This document shows positions 40,711 to 51,524 of a stretch of 64,000 bases of DNA, piece after piece. The stretch is from Microvirga sp. KLBC 81 (GTDB lineage: Bacteria > Pseudomonadota > Alphaproteobacteria > Rhizobiales > Beijerinckiaceae). The position numbers and the translations under genes are program-made. The DNA is taken from assembly GCF_003075415.1 (NCBI RefSeq), contig NZ_QDAH01000032.1, forward strand, positions 1 through 64,000, written 5' to 3'. Numbering within the stretch: the first letter of the stretch is position 1; every line of letters starts with the position of its first letter. The notes under the pieces were generated by a model. That model saw nothing but the letters and a program-made list of their open reading frames with translations, ran no database searches and had not been told where the DNA came from.

Positions 40711-42180
40711 TCACGACGCTGAATCCGCAAAGGTCGATTTCAAGTCGGAATACAAGCGGCGATACAAGGCACGTCGGGCCTTGAGCAACTCCGCCAACGC
40801 AGCTTCCGGTTCGATGACATGAGAAACCGGCGGCGGAGGACAGGCCTCGTCAAGACTCGCTCCCGCAGCAGCGACCATCGCCAACCGGGCTGCGCCCAAC
40901 GCCGGCCCCACCTCGCCTCCCCGATGATAGGTGAGAGGCCGCTGAAGTGCGGCTGCCAGAATCCGCCCCCACAGTTTCGAGCGCGCTCCACCGCCGATGA
41001 CGGAAAGACCGCCGATCGTCCCGCCACGGGCCTGCAGAGCGTCCAATCCGTCCGCCAGAGCAAAAGCCACCCCTTCAAGCGCGGCCCGGCCCAGATCCGC
41101 CCGCGTCGTCGTTCCATCAAGTCCGAAGATGACGCCTGTGGCCGCCGGATCGTTGTGAGGTGTCCGCTCGCCGCTGAGATACGGCAGGAAGACGAGGCGG
41201 CTTTGGGGCGGCAGACCTGCCGCTTCCGTCTCGGCCAGAAGGGACGCTTCATCGGCGGCACCCGCAAGGCGGGTGGCAAACGACAAGGTGGCCGCAGCAG
41301 ACAGGATCACCGCCATCCGGTGCCACATGCCCGGAATGCAGTGACAGAACGCATGAACCGCCCGCTCCGGATCCTTCTTCAAGGCCGCATCGGCTACGAA
41401 GATCACGCCTGATGTGCCGAGCGATACGAAAGCCATTTCAGGATGGACGACACCGATTCCCGCGGCTCCCGCCGCGTTGTCGCCGCCGCCGCCCGCGACC
41501 GGAATACCGGGACGGAGGCCGAGCGCCGCAGCCGCTTCCACAGAGAGAACACCCGACACTTCGGTGCCCTCGACGAGACGGGGCATATGCCGCTCGCCGA
41601 GTCCCGTCGCTTCGAGCATCGCAGGCGACCATTGCCGCTTCCCGACATCGAGCCAGAGAGTGCCGGCAGCGTCGGACATGTCGCTGACCGCTTCGCCCGT
41701 CAGTTTCAGGCGGATCCAGTCTTTCGGAAGCAGCACCCGCACCGTGCGCGCGAAGATGTCGGGCTCGTTCTTCGCGACCCAGATGAGCTTCGGCGCAGTG
41801 AATCCGGGCATCGCCAGATTGCCGGTGATCTCCCGGCTTGCCGGCTCACGCTGCTCGAGTTCCCGGCACTCCGCTCCGGCACGCCCGTCGTTCCACAGAA
41901 TGGCGGGACGAAGAACCTGATCGTTGGAATCGAGCAGAACAGCGCCGTGCATCTGTCCGGAAAGGCCGATGCCCGCCACGGCATCGAGGGAACGGCGACT
42001 CTTCAGGTTCCGAACGGCGGCCTGCGTCGCATCCCACCAACTTTGAGGATCCTGCTCCGACCAGAGCGGCCGTGGCCGCGACAATGTGAGCGGTGCCGCC
42101 GCCTCGTCGACGAGCGTGCCTGCCTCATCGATGAGGATGACCTTGACGCTGGAGGTGCCTAAATCGATTCCCATATACAT
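40711..42180 (-). CDS. xylB: Xylulokinase of the polyol operon
   Basis: This 489-aa FGGY-family kinase has MGIDLGTSSVKVILID at the N-terminus, GLSGQMHGAVLLD (xylulokinase-specific, 72-84), and catalytic Asp234 in GGGDNAAG. LGTSGVIF and PYLSGERTPHND are also XylB-typical. It phosphorylates D-xylulose to D-xylulose 5-phosphate, which enters the pentose phosphate pathway. It follows the mannitol-dehydrogenase-family gene by 45 nt. A second xylulokinase, clearly similar but not identical, is encoded at 53405-54889. Confidence 0.9.
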   Translation of the reverse strand: MYMGIDLGTSSVKVILIDEAGTLVDEAAAPLTLSRPRPLWSEQDPQSWWDATQAAVRNLKSRRSLDAVAGIGLSGQMHGAVLLDSNDQVLRPAILWNDGRAGAECRELEQREPASREITGNLAMPGFTAPKLIWVAKNEPDIFARTVRVLLPKDWIRLKLTGEAVSDMSDAAGTLWLDVGKRQWSPAMLEATGLGERHMPRLVEGTEVSGVLSVEAAAALGLRPGIPVAGGGGDNAAGAAGIGVVHPEMAFVSLGTSGVIFVADAALKKDPERAVHAFCHCIPGMWHRMAVILSAAATLSFATRLAGAADEASLLAETEAAGLPPQSRLVFLPYLSGERTPHNDPAATGVIFGLDGTTTRADLGRAALEGVAFALADGLDALQARGGTIGGLSVIGGGARSKLWGRILAAALQRPLTYHRGGEVGPALGAARLAMVAAAGASLDEACPPPPVSHVIEPEAALAELLKARRALYRRLYSDLKSTFADSAS

Positions 42181-42225
42181 CGGCCATTGTCTCCGTCAGA
42201 TCACCCTCAATTCCAGGCGCTCGCA

Positions 42226-43710
42226 TTAGGCGAGATTGCCACCCAGGTAGCGCTGCAGCGTGACGCGCGTGCCATCCCGCCAAAGAGAATTGAGCGCGGT
42301 TTCGAACCGTGAGCGGAACTGGGGAGCCTCGGCGAGGTCGCCGAAGATATCGCGTAAGGCCAGGAAGAACCCCGGATCATCCTTGGCCACGAGAGCGGCT
42401 GGCGTCAGTCGTTCGGCGTTCGGGTCGTTGAGTGCAAACGGCTCACCCGCATCGGTGGTCGCGGCGCAGTAGCGGCACCAGAGGGCAGATTCCAGGGCAA
42501 GCCCCGTCACGTCGGCTCCGGCGTTCAGCCGTTCACGGGTCGAGGGCAGGATGAATTTCGGCTGCCGGTTCGATCCGTCCTGCGCAAGGCGGGGGATCGT
42601 GTCACCGACATCGGGATTGGCGAAGCGGCTGGCGATGAGCTGGTAGTATTCGGCCAGATCGACGCCGGGCACCGGCGGCACATGGGGAATGATCTCTTCC
42701 GTCTCCAGCTTGTCGAGGAACCCGCGCACGAGAGGATCCGCCATGGCGTCATGGACGAAGTGGATTCCGAGCAAGCCCGCCGGATAGGCGATGGCCGCAT
42801 GCCCGCCGTTGAGAATCCGCAGCTTCATCAGCTCGAACGCGGCGACATGAGGCGTGAAGGTCACGCCTACCTCCTCCAGCGCCGGCCGACCTGTGGAGAA
42901 ATGGTCTTCGAGCACCCACTGCCGGAAAGGCTCGCAGAAGACGGGCCAATTGTCCTTGATGCCGAACCGCTCCTCGAGAATGGCGCGCTCCCGGTCGGTC
43001 GTGGCCGGGGTGATGCGGTCGACCATGCTGTTGGGGAAGGCCACCACCTCGCGCACATAGGCGGCAAGCGAAGGATCGATCAGATCGGCAAGGCCCGCGA
43101 CCGCATCCATGGTCACTTGGCCATTATGGGGAATGTTGTCGCACGACATGATCGTGAAAGGAGCCATATTCCGCTCGCGACGCCGCTTAAGAGCCGCGAC
43201 CAGCACACCGAACACACCTTTGGGCGCATCGATATGCGAAGCGTCATAGCGGATTTCCGGATGCTCGGGGTTGAAGAATCCGGTGGCCGGATCGATGCAA
43301 TAGCCGCCTTCGGTCACGGTCAGCGACACGATCCTGATCGATGGATCGTCGAGCGCATCGACGATGGCGCGGCTGTCCGCCCCGACGGGCACGAAGCCGA
43401 TCATGGAACCGGTGACGCGGGCACGGTTGGCTCCCGGTTCCAACTCGACCACCGTGGTGAGCCAATCCTGTGGCTCGAGAGCACGCCGCATCGCGGCATC
43501 GCCCGCGCGTACGCCCGCGCCGATAATCGCCCAGTCCAAGTCCCTGCCGTTGTTGAACAGGTCGTCCAGGTAGACCGCCTGATGGGCGCGATGAAAGTTC
43601 CCGACACCGATATGGAGAATGCCTGGGCGCAACACCTCCCGCGGATAGCGCGGCCGGGCAACCGCTTCGGGAAGAGAGGCAAGACGAGCGAGGGAGAGAG
43701 GCTGAGCCAT
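42226..43710 (-). CDS. Mannitol dehydrogenase-family polyol dehydrogenase (mannitol/D-arabinitol type)
   Basis: This 494-aa polyol-specific long-chain dehydrogenase has the N-terminal NAD motif HIGVGNFHRAHQA (33-45) and TVTEGGYCID. The catalytic KLRILNGGH block contains Lys296, Asn301 and His304. The family oxidises mannitol to fructose, D-arabinitol to D-xylulose or sorbitol to fructose without zinc. Since xylulokinase is the next gene, D-arabinitol to D-xylulose fits the operon well (inference). Length is normal for the family. It lies 51 nt after the SDR gene. Confidence 0.88.
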   Translation of the reverse strand: MAQPLSLARLASLPEAVARPRYPREVLRPGILHIGVGNFHRAHQAVYLDDLFNNGRDLDWAIIGAGVRAGDAAMRRALEPQDWLTTVVELEPGANRARVTGSMIGFVPVGADSRAIVDALDDPSIRIVSLTVTEGGYCIDPATGFFNPEHPEIRYDASHIDAPKGVFGVLVAALKRRRERNMAPFTIMSCDNIPHNGQVTMDAVAGLADLIDPSLAAYVREVVAFPNSMVDRITPATTDRERAILEERFGIKDNWPVFCEPFRQWVLEDHFSTGRPALEEVGVTFTPHVAAFELMKLRILNGGHAAIAYPAGLLGIHFVHDAMADPLVRGFLDKLETEEIIPHVPPVPGVDLAEYYQLIASRFANPDVGDTIPRLAQDGSNRQPKFILPSTRERLNAGADVTGLALESALWCRYCAATTDAGEPFALNDPNAERLTPAALVAKDDPGFFLALRDIFGDLAEAPQFRSRFETALNSLWRDGTRVTLQRYLGGNLA

Positions 43711-43761
43711 CTGACCTGAACCTATCGTTTAACCTTCGGATATCGACGGGCAGCGCCCAGA

Positions 43762-44487
43762 TCAGTTAATCATGAAGCCACCATCGACCGGCATCGCAAG
43801 GCCGTTCAGCATCGCGGCGCGGTCACTCAGTAGGTAGAGAATGACCTCCGCGACATCGTCAGGATCGGCAAACCGCCCGAGCGGAATGCGCGAGAGCATG
43901 CGTCCCGCCTTTTCGGGATCGCTCCAGGCCTTTGTCGCCATCGGCGTGAGCGTGACCGTCGGGTTGATGGCATTCACCCTGATCTTGTGGCGCCCGAGTT
44001 CGTTCGCCATCACGCGCGTCAAGGCATCGAGCGCCCCTTTTGAAGCGCAATAGGCGGCATGATCGGCAAACCCGATGAAGGATGAAATCGACGAGACATT
44101 CACGATCGACCCAGGCAGCTCGCGCGCGACCCGATCCCGCGCATATTCCTGGGCCACGATCATGGGTGCACGCGTATTGACCGCGTAGAGCCAGTCGAAC
44201 GTCTCCGTCGTCACTTCGAGGAAAGGATCGAGCGCCGTCGCTCCGGCGCAATTCACCAGGTAGTCGACCGGCAAGGCGGCTCGTGCCGCCTCTCGCGTCG
44301 CCGCCGCATCAGCGAGATCGACGACAATGGACCGGCAGCCGATTTCACTCTCCAGGCTGTCGAGATCCTCCTTCGTCCGGGTCATCGCAACGACTTTGGC
44401 CCCACGCTCGGCCAAGAGCTTGGCCGTTGCCCGGCCAATGCCCTTGCCGGCTCCCGTCACGAGAACGCTCTTGCCTTCGAATTCCAT
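43762..44487 (-). CDS. SDR oxidoreductase, L-xylulose reductase (DCXR)-like
   Basis: This 241-aa short-chain dehydrogenase has TGAGKGIG (11-18), NCAG (79-82), catalytic Ser132/133, Tyr146 and Lys150 (YCASK). Several blocks match human dicarbonyl/L-xylulose reductase as I remember it: DPFLEVT, HKIRVNAINPTV, WSDPEKAGRML, RIPLGRFA and the PVDGGF end. Thr37-Arg38 after strand 2 suit NADP(H). It would interconvert L-xylulose and xylitol, one step before the xylitol dehydrogenase of the same operon. ATG 44487 (MEFEGKSVLV) is preferred over 44508. Confidence 0.82.
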   Translation of the reverse strand: MEFEGKSVLVTGAGKGIGRATAKLLAERGAKVVAMTRTKEDLDSLESEIGCRSIVVDLADAAATREAARAALPVDYLVNCAGATALDPFLEVTTETFDWLYAVNTRAPMIVAQEYARDRVARELPGSIVNVSSISSFIGFADHAAYCASKGALDALTRVMANELGRHKIRVNAINPTVTLTPMATKAWSDPEKAGRMLSRIPLGRFADPDDVAEVILYLLSDRAAMLNGLAMPVDGGFMIN

Positions 44488-44559
44488 GGATTCGTTCCTC
44501 ACCAGCACGTAAATCCGCCATCGGCGACAACAATGGAGCCTGTCATGAGGCTTGCAATC

Positions 44560-45630
<1,071 letters not shown>

Positions 45631-45643
45631 GTTCTTTTCCTCG

Positions 45644-46687
45644 TCAGGCTTGATCTTGCATATCGATCTGGATTTTCACCTCCCCCTTCGGGGCCGAGGC
45701 TGCGTATTCGAAGGCCTCAACGCTCCTGGAGAAGGGAAAAGTGCGGGTAATCAGAGGGCTCACGTCGATAGAGCCCGATGACAGCATGGCGATGCAGCGC
45801 GGGAAGACATGAGCGTAACGGAACACGTGTTCGACACGGGCTTCCTTCACCTGGGCCTTGGCGACATCATAAGCGATGGGCTCCAGCGGAATGCCGACAT
45901 AGACCACACAGCCGCCCGGGCAGAGCGGATCGAAGACATCGGCTGCGGCCTTCTCGTTGCCGGAGCATTCGAAGACGATATCGGCTCCCCACCCGTCCGT
46001 TTCCGCGCGTGCCGCCTCAGTGAGATCGCGGCTGCGCACATTCACAGGCGTCACCGGGCCCAATTTCGCGGCGATGGCCAGCTTGTCGTCATCGACATCG
46101 CTGACGATGACACGGGCACAGCCAGCCGCGAGCGCCGCGAGAACCGTGACCAGGCCAATCGGACCCGCGCCGGTGACAACGGCGATGTCACCGGGCTTGA
46201 CCCGGGCCTTGATCGCGGCATGCACACCAACGGCCAAGGGCTCGACCATGGCCGCTGCCTCGAAGGACACGTTGTCGGGCAGCTTAAAGGTAAAATCAGC
46301 CGGATGGACGACACTGGGCCTGAGAACGCCGTGGATCGGAGGCGTCGCCCAGAACCTGACCGCAGGATCGAGGTTGTACAATCCGAGCCTCGTTGCACGG
46401 CTCGTCGGGTCAGGGATCCCCGGCTCCATGCAGACACGGTCGCCCACCTTGAGCTCGCGGACGGCAGAGCCGACTTCGGTGACGACACCGGCCGCCTCAT
46501 GGCCGAGGACCATCGGCTCCCGAACGACGAACGGTCCGATGGCGCCATGCGTATAGTAATGAACGTCGCTGCCGCAGACGCCAACGACCTTCAGCTGGAT
46601 GCGGACATCGCGCGGCCCAAGCTCCTCTTCGACGATGTGATCACGAAGGGCGAGCTTTCCCTTTTCCTCAAGAACGAGCGCTTTCAT
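45644..46687 (-). CDS. Xylitol dehydrogenase (D-xylulose reductase), zinc type
   Basis: This 347-aa medium-chain dehydrogenase has catalytic zinc ligands Cys38 ([11 protein letters not shown]) and His63-Glu64 (GHEAAG). [14 protein letters not shown] and [27 protein letters not shown] are xylitol/sorbitol dehydrogenase blocks. Asp after strand 2 (VSDVDDDK) suits NAD. The four structural-zinc cysteines are missing: the lobe reads [19 protein letters not shown] recall the same in rhizobial xylitol dehydrogenases. It would oxidise xylitol to D-xylulose for the downstream xylulokinase. ATG 46687. Confidence 0.87.
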   Translation of the reverse strand: MKALVLEEKGKLALRDHIVEEELGPRDVRIQLKVVGVCGSDVHYYTHGAIGPFVVREPMVLGHEAAGVVTEVGSAVRELKVGDRVCMEPGIPDPTSRATRLGLYNLDPAVRFWATPPIHGVLRPSVVHPADFTFKLPDNVSFEAAAMVEPLAVGVHAAIKARVKPGDIAVVTGAGPIGLVTVLAALAAGCARVIVSDVDDDKLAIAAKLGPVTPVNVRSRDLTEAARAETDGWGADIVFECSGNEKAAADVFDPLCPGGCVVYVGIPLEPIAYDVAKAQVKEARVEHVFRYAHVFPRCIAMLSSGSIDVSPLITRTFPFSRSVEAFEYAASAPKGEVKIQIDMQDQA

Positions 46688-46698
46688 CGAAGGTCCTC

Positions 46699-46905
46699 CT
46701 ACCCGCGCATGACAATGATGACCCCAAGGACCAGCGACAGAACCGTAGCCACCATGAGGGGAAGATCCGCCTCGAGAAAGCGCATCCAGAGCAAGTGCAA
46801 GGCAACGAACAGAAGGACCGCAATGAAGATCCGATCAAAGGCATTTGTCTCAATCGGAAGGAAGCCACGGCGCTCCACGACAGGTCTATCGATGTCGTCA
46901 CTCAT
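46699..46905 (-). CDS. Small two-helix membrane protein in the polyol transporter operon
   Basis: This 68-aa protein is not recognised. A charged N-terminus ([18 protein letters not shown]) is followed by two membrane helices, roughly 27-43 and 49-66, separated by an acidic FLEADLP turn. The gene is 3 nt after the permease stop and 11 nt before xylitol dehydrogenase, on the same strand, and GC and codon use match the neighbours. Spacing makes it a real gene. It may be an accessory subunit of the ABC transporter (inference). The frame is also open in another register at 46668-46901, which I take as its shadow. Confidence 0.75.
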   Translation of the reverse strand: MSDDIDRPVVERRGFLPIETNAFDRIFIAVLLFVALHLLWMRFLEADLPLMVATVLSLVLGVIIVMRG

Positions 46906-46908
46906 GCA

Positions 46909-47763
46909 TCACTCCTTGACAGCGCCGAAGGTGAGACCCGCCACGATGTGACGCTGCGCGAGACCAAGCACGAGAAGAGCCGGCACAAGGGTCAACATCG
47001 CGGTCGCTGCCATTCTTCCCCAGTTCGTGCCGGTGACGGTCACGAACTCGGCAAGTCCCGTCGTGATGGTGCGCGCATGCACGCTGGTCAGCGTCGCTGC
47101 GAACAGGTACTCGTTCCACGCGAAGACCCAGGTGAGAATTCCCGTCACCGCGAGACCCGGCTTCGCCAGAGGCAGGATGACCTTGGTCAAGACCTGCCAC
47201 GTATTGGCTCCGTCCACGAAGGCGGCCTCGTCGAGCTCTTTCGGAATTCCGTCGATCACCCCTCTCAGCGTCCAAATCGCAAAGGGGAGATTGAAGACGC
47301 AGTACAGGAGTATCAGGCCGATCTTCGTGTCGAACAGCTTCACATCAGCCACGACGAAGACCTGGGTGTAGAGAAGAAACAGCGGAAGGAGGAATACCGC
47401 GGGAGGCGCCATGCGGTTGGTGATGGTCCAGAAAAAGAGATTCTCCTTCCCTGGCAGCTTGTACCGGGACAGAGCATAGGTGGCGAGCAGGGCCAAGGTG
47501 GTGACGAGCAAAGCGTTCGCCGTGGCGACCACGATGGAATTGACCATATACCGCTGGAAGGCCGCATCGGCCAGTGTGCTCGTGTAGTTCTCCGTGAAGA
47601 AGCTCGAAATCACGAAGTTCGGGCTTCCGAACAGCTGAACGCGGCTCTTCGCGGAGACTGCAAACATCCAGTAGATCGGGAGCAGCGTGACGATGCTCGA
47701 CAGCGTCCAGAACAGGATGGACACGAGCGATGCAGAAGCTCTCTTGCGTAACTGACGCATCAT
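46909..47763 (-). CDS. Sugar/polyol ABC transporter permease, MalG type
   Basis: This 284-aa permease has six likely membrane helices and the EAA loop [20 protein letters not shown] with [28 protein letters not shown] near the N-terminus and [17 protein letters not shown] in the middle are typical of polyol transporters of the SmoG/MtlG kind. ATG 47763 overlaps the MalF-type gene by 4 nt. It forms the channel with the MalF-type partner. Confidence 0.88.
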   Translation of the reverse strand: MMRQLRKRASASLVSILFWTLSSIVTLLPIYWMFAVSAKSRVQLFGSPNFVISSFFTENYTSTLADAAFQRYMVNSIVVATANALLVTTLALLATYALSRYKLPGKENLFFWTITNRMAPPAVFLLPLFLLYTQVFVVADVKLFDTKIGLILLYCVFNLPFAIWTLRGVIDGIPKELDEAAFVDGANTWQVLTKVILPLAKPGLAVTGILTWVFAWNEYLFAATLTSVHARTITTGLAEFVTVTGTNWGRMAATAMLTLVPALLVLGLAQRHIVAGLTFGAVKE

Positions 47764-48641
47764 TCCGCCCTCTTCAAATCACGCCGTGCCACCAGACCCG
47801 CATAGAGCATCCAGCACATGACGATCGTGAGATAGAGTGTGATCAGCGACATCGCCGACCCGTAGCCGTAGTCGGTCTTCGGAAAGACGACGCGCCAGAT
47901 GTGAAGGCCGATATACCGCGTGGCAGCGCCCGGGCCGCCGCCAGTCAGCATCCAGACCTCATCCACGGTGCGCAATGCATCCATCATCCGAATGAAAACC
48001 GTGGCGAGAATGGCGGGCTTCAGCAGCGGCAGGGTGATATGCCAGAAGATCTGGAAGCGGTTCGCGCCATCGATCTGGGCCTGCTCGAAAGGTTCCTTCG
48101 GCAGGGACGACAGTGCAGCGAGCAGCGTCAGCGTGACGAGCGGCGTCCAGTGCCACACATCCATGACGACCGTCGTGAAGAAGGCCTGGTCGATATACCG
48201 GCTGATGTTGAATTCATACCCGAACCACCGATTCAGGTAAAACGGCAACGGTCCGAGGCCGGGCACCGTCAGAAGACGCCACGTGGCGCCGACGGCAATC
48301 GGGGCGATCACGAGCGGCAGCGTATGGATGGTGCGAAAGAAACCTTTGCCCGGGAAGTCTTTCATGAAGAGCTGAGCGAGGAAATAGCCGAGCACGATCT
48401 CGCTGAGGACCGCGAAGAAGGCAAACTTGAGCGTCAGCCAGAGCGAGTACAGAAACTGATCGTCGAAGACGAGGCGCCTGAAGTTCTCGGCCCAGGCGAA
48501 TTGCATATCCGGATTCGCCGCAAAACTGTTCCAGTTCATGAACCCTATGACGAGAACATAGAGGAACGGAATGACCCCGAAGACGAACAAAATGAGGAGG
48601 GTCGGCGCGAGAAACAGCCATCCCACCGAATTCGCACGCAT
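47760..48641 (-). CDS. Sugar/polyol ABC transporter permease, MalF type
   Basis: This 293-aa permease starts [19 protein letters not shown], has six likely membrane helices and the EAA loop [49 protein letters not shown] is a CUT1 permease block. The start ATG 48641 lies 108 nt after the binding-protein stop, with a stem-loop in between. The stop overlaps the MalG-type gene start. Relatives transport sorbitol, mannitol and related polyols. Confidence 0.88.
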   Translation of the reverse strand: MRANSVGWLFLAPTLLILFVFGVIPFLYVLVIGFMNWNSFAANPDMQFAWAENFRRLVFDDQFLYSLWLTLKFAFFAVLSEIVLGYFLAQLFMKDFPGKGFFRTIHTLPLVIAPIAVGATWRLLTVPGLGPLPFYLNRWFGYEFNISRYIDQAFFTTVVMDVWHWTPLVTLTLLAALSSLPKEPFEQAQIDGANRFQIFWHITLPLLKPAILATVFIRMMDALRTVDEVWMLTGGGPGAATRYIGLHIWRVVFPKTDYGYGSAMSLITLYLTIVMCWMLYAGLVARRDLKRAE

Positions 48642-48697
48642 CCTGATGCTCCTGCCGTCCGGTCGCGAAAACTCGACCGGGGAATTTGGGGTTTAAC

Positions 48698-48724
48698 GGC
48701 CACCGCACAAAAAGCACGGTGGCC
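48698..48724 (-). terminator. Stem-loop between binding-protein and permease genes
   Basis: GGCCACCG (48698-48705) and CGGTGGCC (48717-48724) form a perfect 8-bp stem. On the minus strand the 11-nt loop contains TTTTT, and no T-run follows the stem. Such structures after a binding-protein gene usually act as partial terminator or mRNA stabiliser, giving more receptor than permease. Confidence 0.55.
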
Positions 48725-48749
48725 TTGATAGCCCAAAAGGAAGGGCGCA

Positions 48750-50180
48750 TTACTTGCGGTAGCCGAGGTTCTTCAATTCGGCGTCGGCTGCCGCGGCGGC
48801 CTTGTCGAGCGCCTCGTCAGGCTTCAGCTCGCCTGTGATCGCCTGGTAGATGAAGGGAGCGATCGCCTCGCGGACCTGGTTGTGGAACGGGAAAGGAGGC
48901 GCGCCACGGAAGAGCGGTCCCTTCTCGCGCATCAAGGTGTAATAGCCGTCGACCTTCTTGTCTTGCGCCTGCACCTTCGGGTCGTCGTAGGTCGCCTTGT
49001 GCGTGATGCGCGACCCGGCAAGCGCCCAATCCGTCTGGACGGAGTCCTGACCGATGTACTGCAGCCAGAGAAGAGCGGCCTTCTTGTTCTTCGACGAATG
49101 CGGAATGCCGAAGGCGCCGCCGTCATAGTAGCCGATATATCCCGCACCCGAGGCGGCCTGATCCATCACGCCGGGTTGCACGGGCGGAAGCGCCACGCCG
49201 ACCTTGCCGACCACCGTCGACTTCTTGTCGTCGGTCGCAATCCAGGCTGCGTTCTCGCCATAGACCAGCCCCTGTGCGGCCCGGCCTGCTGCGAAGGTTG
49301 CAGCAACCTCGTCCCACGTGCTGGAGGTCGATTCCGGCGGAGCATAAGCAAGATTTCCGATCCACCAGGTCAGAGCGGCCTTGGCCTCAGGGCTGTTCAT
49401 GCGGCCGCCATTCGCAACCGAAGCGCCATAGGTCTTGGTATCGATACCCCAGTTATAGACGCCGTAGGTGGGGAAGATGCTTTCGACGACTTCGTAGACC
49501 GCAGCGGGATGGCCGGAGGCCGCCTGAACGGTGGTTCCAAAGATCTCCTGGCCGCTGGACTTGCCCCATTCGGTGAAGAATTCGGCGATCTGGCGATATT
49601 CTTTGTGATCCTTCGCAGGCGCGAGATCCGCGCCGTATTTCGCCTTGTAAGCCTCTTTGACCTTGGGATCGTCGAACAGGTCCTTGCGGTACAGGTAAAC
49701 CTTGATGAAGGCTTCCATCGGGACGCCGAACAGGTTGCCCTTGTCGTTCTTGAAGTTGTCGATGAAGCTCGTGAACTTCGTCGGGTCGAAGGTCGGCGAC
49801 TTGAGATTGGGGTTCTCGTTCAGCGCTTGCGTGATATCGACCAGGAAGTTGCGGGCGAGATAGCTGTAGATGATGTCCTGCTCGATATAGACGAAGTCAT
49901 AGATGCCGGTATTGGCTTCCATGTCCTTGATCGCCTTATCGTACATCTGATCCCAGGACGTCGCCTCGAACTCGACCTTGATGCCGGTTGCCTTCGTGAA
50001 GGCAGGACCCAGCACATCCTTGGCATAGTTGGACGGCGGCGTACTCTCGGAGATGCCTCGAATGGTCGTGCCCGCCAATCCCTTCGCCGCATCCGACCAG
50101 AAATCGGCGAACGCCGGCGTCGTGCTTGAGAGCAAAGCTGCCGTGAGTGTCGAGGCTATCAGGCTTTTGAAGTGATACAT
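48750..50180 (-). CDS. Extracellular sugar/polyol-binding protein of the CUT1 transporter
   Basis: This 476-aa exported protein has a signal peptide ending in PAFA (residue 25). It then has the SBP_bac_1 fold with [37 protein letters not shown] and [16 protein letters not shown] near the N-terminus. It is longer than typical sorbitol/mannitol receptors (about 430-440 aa). It should capture the polyol for the MalFG-type permease. It is the first transporter gene of the operon, 191 bp after the AraC regulator gene; the intervening 50181-50371 should hold the operon promoter. Confidence 0.88.
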   Translation of the reverse strand: MYHFKSLIASTLTAALLSSTTPAFADFWSDAAKGLAGTTIRGISESTPPSNYAKDVLGPAFTKATGIKVEFEATSWDQMYDKAIKDMEANTGIYDFVYIEQDIIYSYLARNFLVDITQALNENPNLKSPTFDPTKFTSFIDNFKNDKGNLFGVPMEAFIKVYLYRKDLFDDPKVKEAYKAKYGADLAPAKDHKEYRQIAEFFTEWGKSSGQEIFGTTVQAASGHPAAVYEVVESIFPTYGVYNWGIDTKTYGASVANGGRMNSPEAKAALTWWIGNLAYAPPESTSSTWDEVAATFAAGRAAQGLVYGENAAWIATDDKKSTVVGKVGVALPPVQPGVMDQAASGAGYIGYYDGGAFGIPHSSKNKKAALLWLQYIGQDSVQTDWALAGSRITHKATYDDPKVQAQDKKVDGYYTLMREKGPLFRGAPPFPFHNQVREAIAPFIYQAITGELKPDEALDKAAAAADAELKNLGYRK

Positions 50181-50371
50181 CGCGTTTTCCCTCCCGAACT
50201 TCCTCTCAAGGAAGACCCGCGGTCGTTATCCTTGAGATCAAAGATGCGACGCCCCTCCTTGGGGGGCGGGCGGTATTGTTTTGTCAGGCGAGGCGAGCAA
50301 ATCAGAACATGGTCTTCTGAATTTGCCTCCCGGAAGTCGCACGCATGTCTCGTGCGGCCTCCGTAGAAAAT

Positions 50372-51373
50372 CTATTCAGCGCCAGCGAATGCTTCCACGC
50401 CTCTGCTCATCGGGACCTGTACTTTTTTGTCCGGAGAGGCGTTCGATCCGTATCTGGCGGCCATAAAAATGCTTTCCTGGATCGAGGCCGGAGCAGGCGT
50501 TGTGCATCGACGCGCCGTTCGCCGGTATGCGGATGGCGTCTGATCGCAGAACTTCACGAACTGGCGGTTGAAGTTCGCTATATTGTTGAAGCCCACATCG
50601 AAGCAGATCTCGGTCACGGATCGATCCGTGTGGGCGAGCAGCGTGCAGGCCGAATAGATGCGCGTCTGGTTGACGTATTTCGCGAAGGTATGACCCGTCT
50701 GCTTTTTGAAGAAGCGGGAGAAGGCGCTCGGCTCCATGCCGCAGAGCTGCGCAACGGTCGTCAGATGGATATCGGAGAAGTAGTTGTTGTGGATGTAGTT
50801 GATCGCGCGCTCGGCCCTCTCCGACGGGCGCGACGGTATGGTTGCGGCGGGAGCGCGGTGAGAGAGCGTTTTCCGCTCGGAAGGGTTCCTGGCCAATGTC
50901 GCCAGGAGCTCCAGGAACAGGATCATGCGCTGGGCGCCTTGAGCGGGGCCGATCTGCCGGAGCAGAGAAGCTCCCTTTCGTGCCGTATCTCCCGAAAACA
51001 ACAGGCCGAATGCGGCATCCGACATAAGCAGCTGCACCTCCTCGAACTCGGGAAAGTTCGTGCAGATGCGGTCGGCACATTCAGGGCTGAACTGAATCAG
51101 CATGTCCCGATCGGGAATGGTCAGGTTACCGGTGTCGCTCAACCAGTTGTGGGGCAAATTCGGGCCTGTCAGGACAAGGCAGTCAGGCTCGAAGGGACCG
51201 ACATAGTCGCCGATCATCATCGTGCCGGAGGAATTCTGGATCAGGTGGAGCTCATACTCTACGTGGTAATGCCACTTCGCCAGGTGGTGAGGATAGTCGT
51301 GAACGTTCCACCGGAACGATGCGGATGGCGGAAAGACGATAACCTCATACACAGGGACTGATTTGCGTTCCAT
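50372..51373 (-). CDS. AraC-family regulator of the polyol operon
   Basis: This 333-aa protein has an N-terminal cupin-like sensor domain (about 10-150; WHYHVEYELHLI, GDYVGPFEPDCLVLTGPNLPHNW). The C-terminal double helix-turn-helix (about 193-285) contains LTTVAQLCGMEPSAFSRFFKK and SVTEICFDVGFNNIANFNRQF. The GPNLPHNW block is shared with regulators of polyol and sugar operons. The last ~45 residues extend beyond the DNA-binding domain. It is encoded directly upstream of the transporter operon on the same strand and is its probable activator; the inducer is unknown. Confidence 0.87.
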   Translation of the reverse strand: MERKSVPVYEVIVFPPSASFRWNVHDYPHHLAKWHYHVEYELHLIQNSSGTMMIGDYVGPFEPDCLVLTGPNLPHNWLSDTGNLTIPDRDMLIQFSPECADRICTNFPEFEEVQLLMSDAAFGLLFSGDTARKGASLLRQIGPAQGAQRMILFLELLATLARNPSERKTLSHRAPAATIPSRPSERAERAINYIHNNYFSDIHLTTVAQLCGMEPSAFSRFFKKQTGHTFAKYVNQTRIYSACTLLAHTDRSVTEICFDVGFNNIANFNRQFVKFCDQTPSAYRRTARRCTTPAPASIQESIFMAARYGSNASPDKKVQVPMSRGVEAFAGAE

Positions 51374-51524
51374 TCTCGCCGCCCTCCATAGGTACAGCAG
51401 GCCGTTTCCTCTTAAAATCCGCTCTTTGGCGGTTATCGTTCCACGTCTCCTTTGACGGAGCCGCGGCTGTCAGTTTGAGCCGAATACGCAGGCTGGGCAC
51501 AGGCTTTCGACGCCAGTGTTAGTT

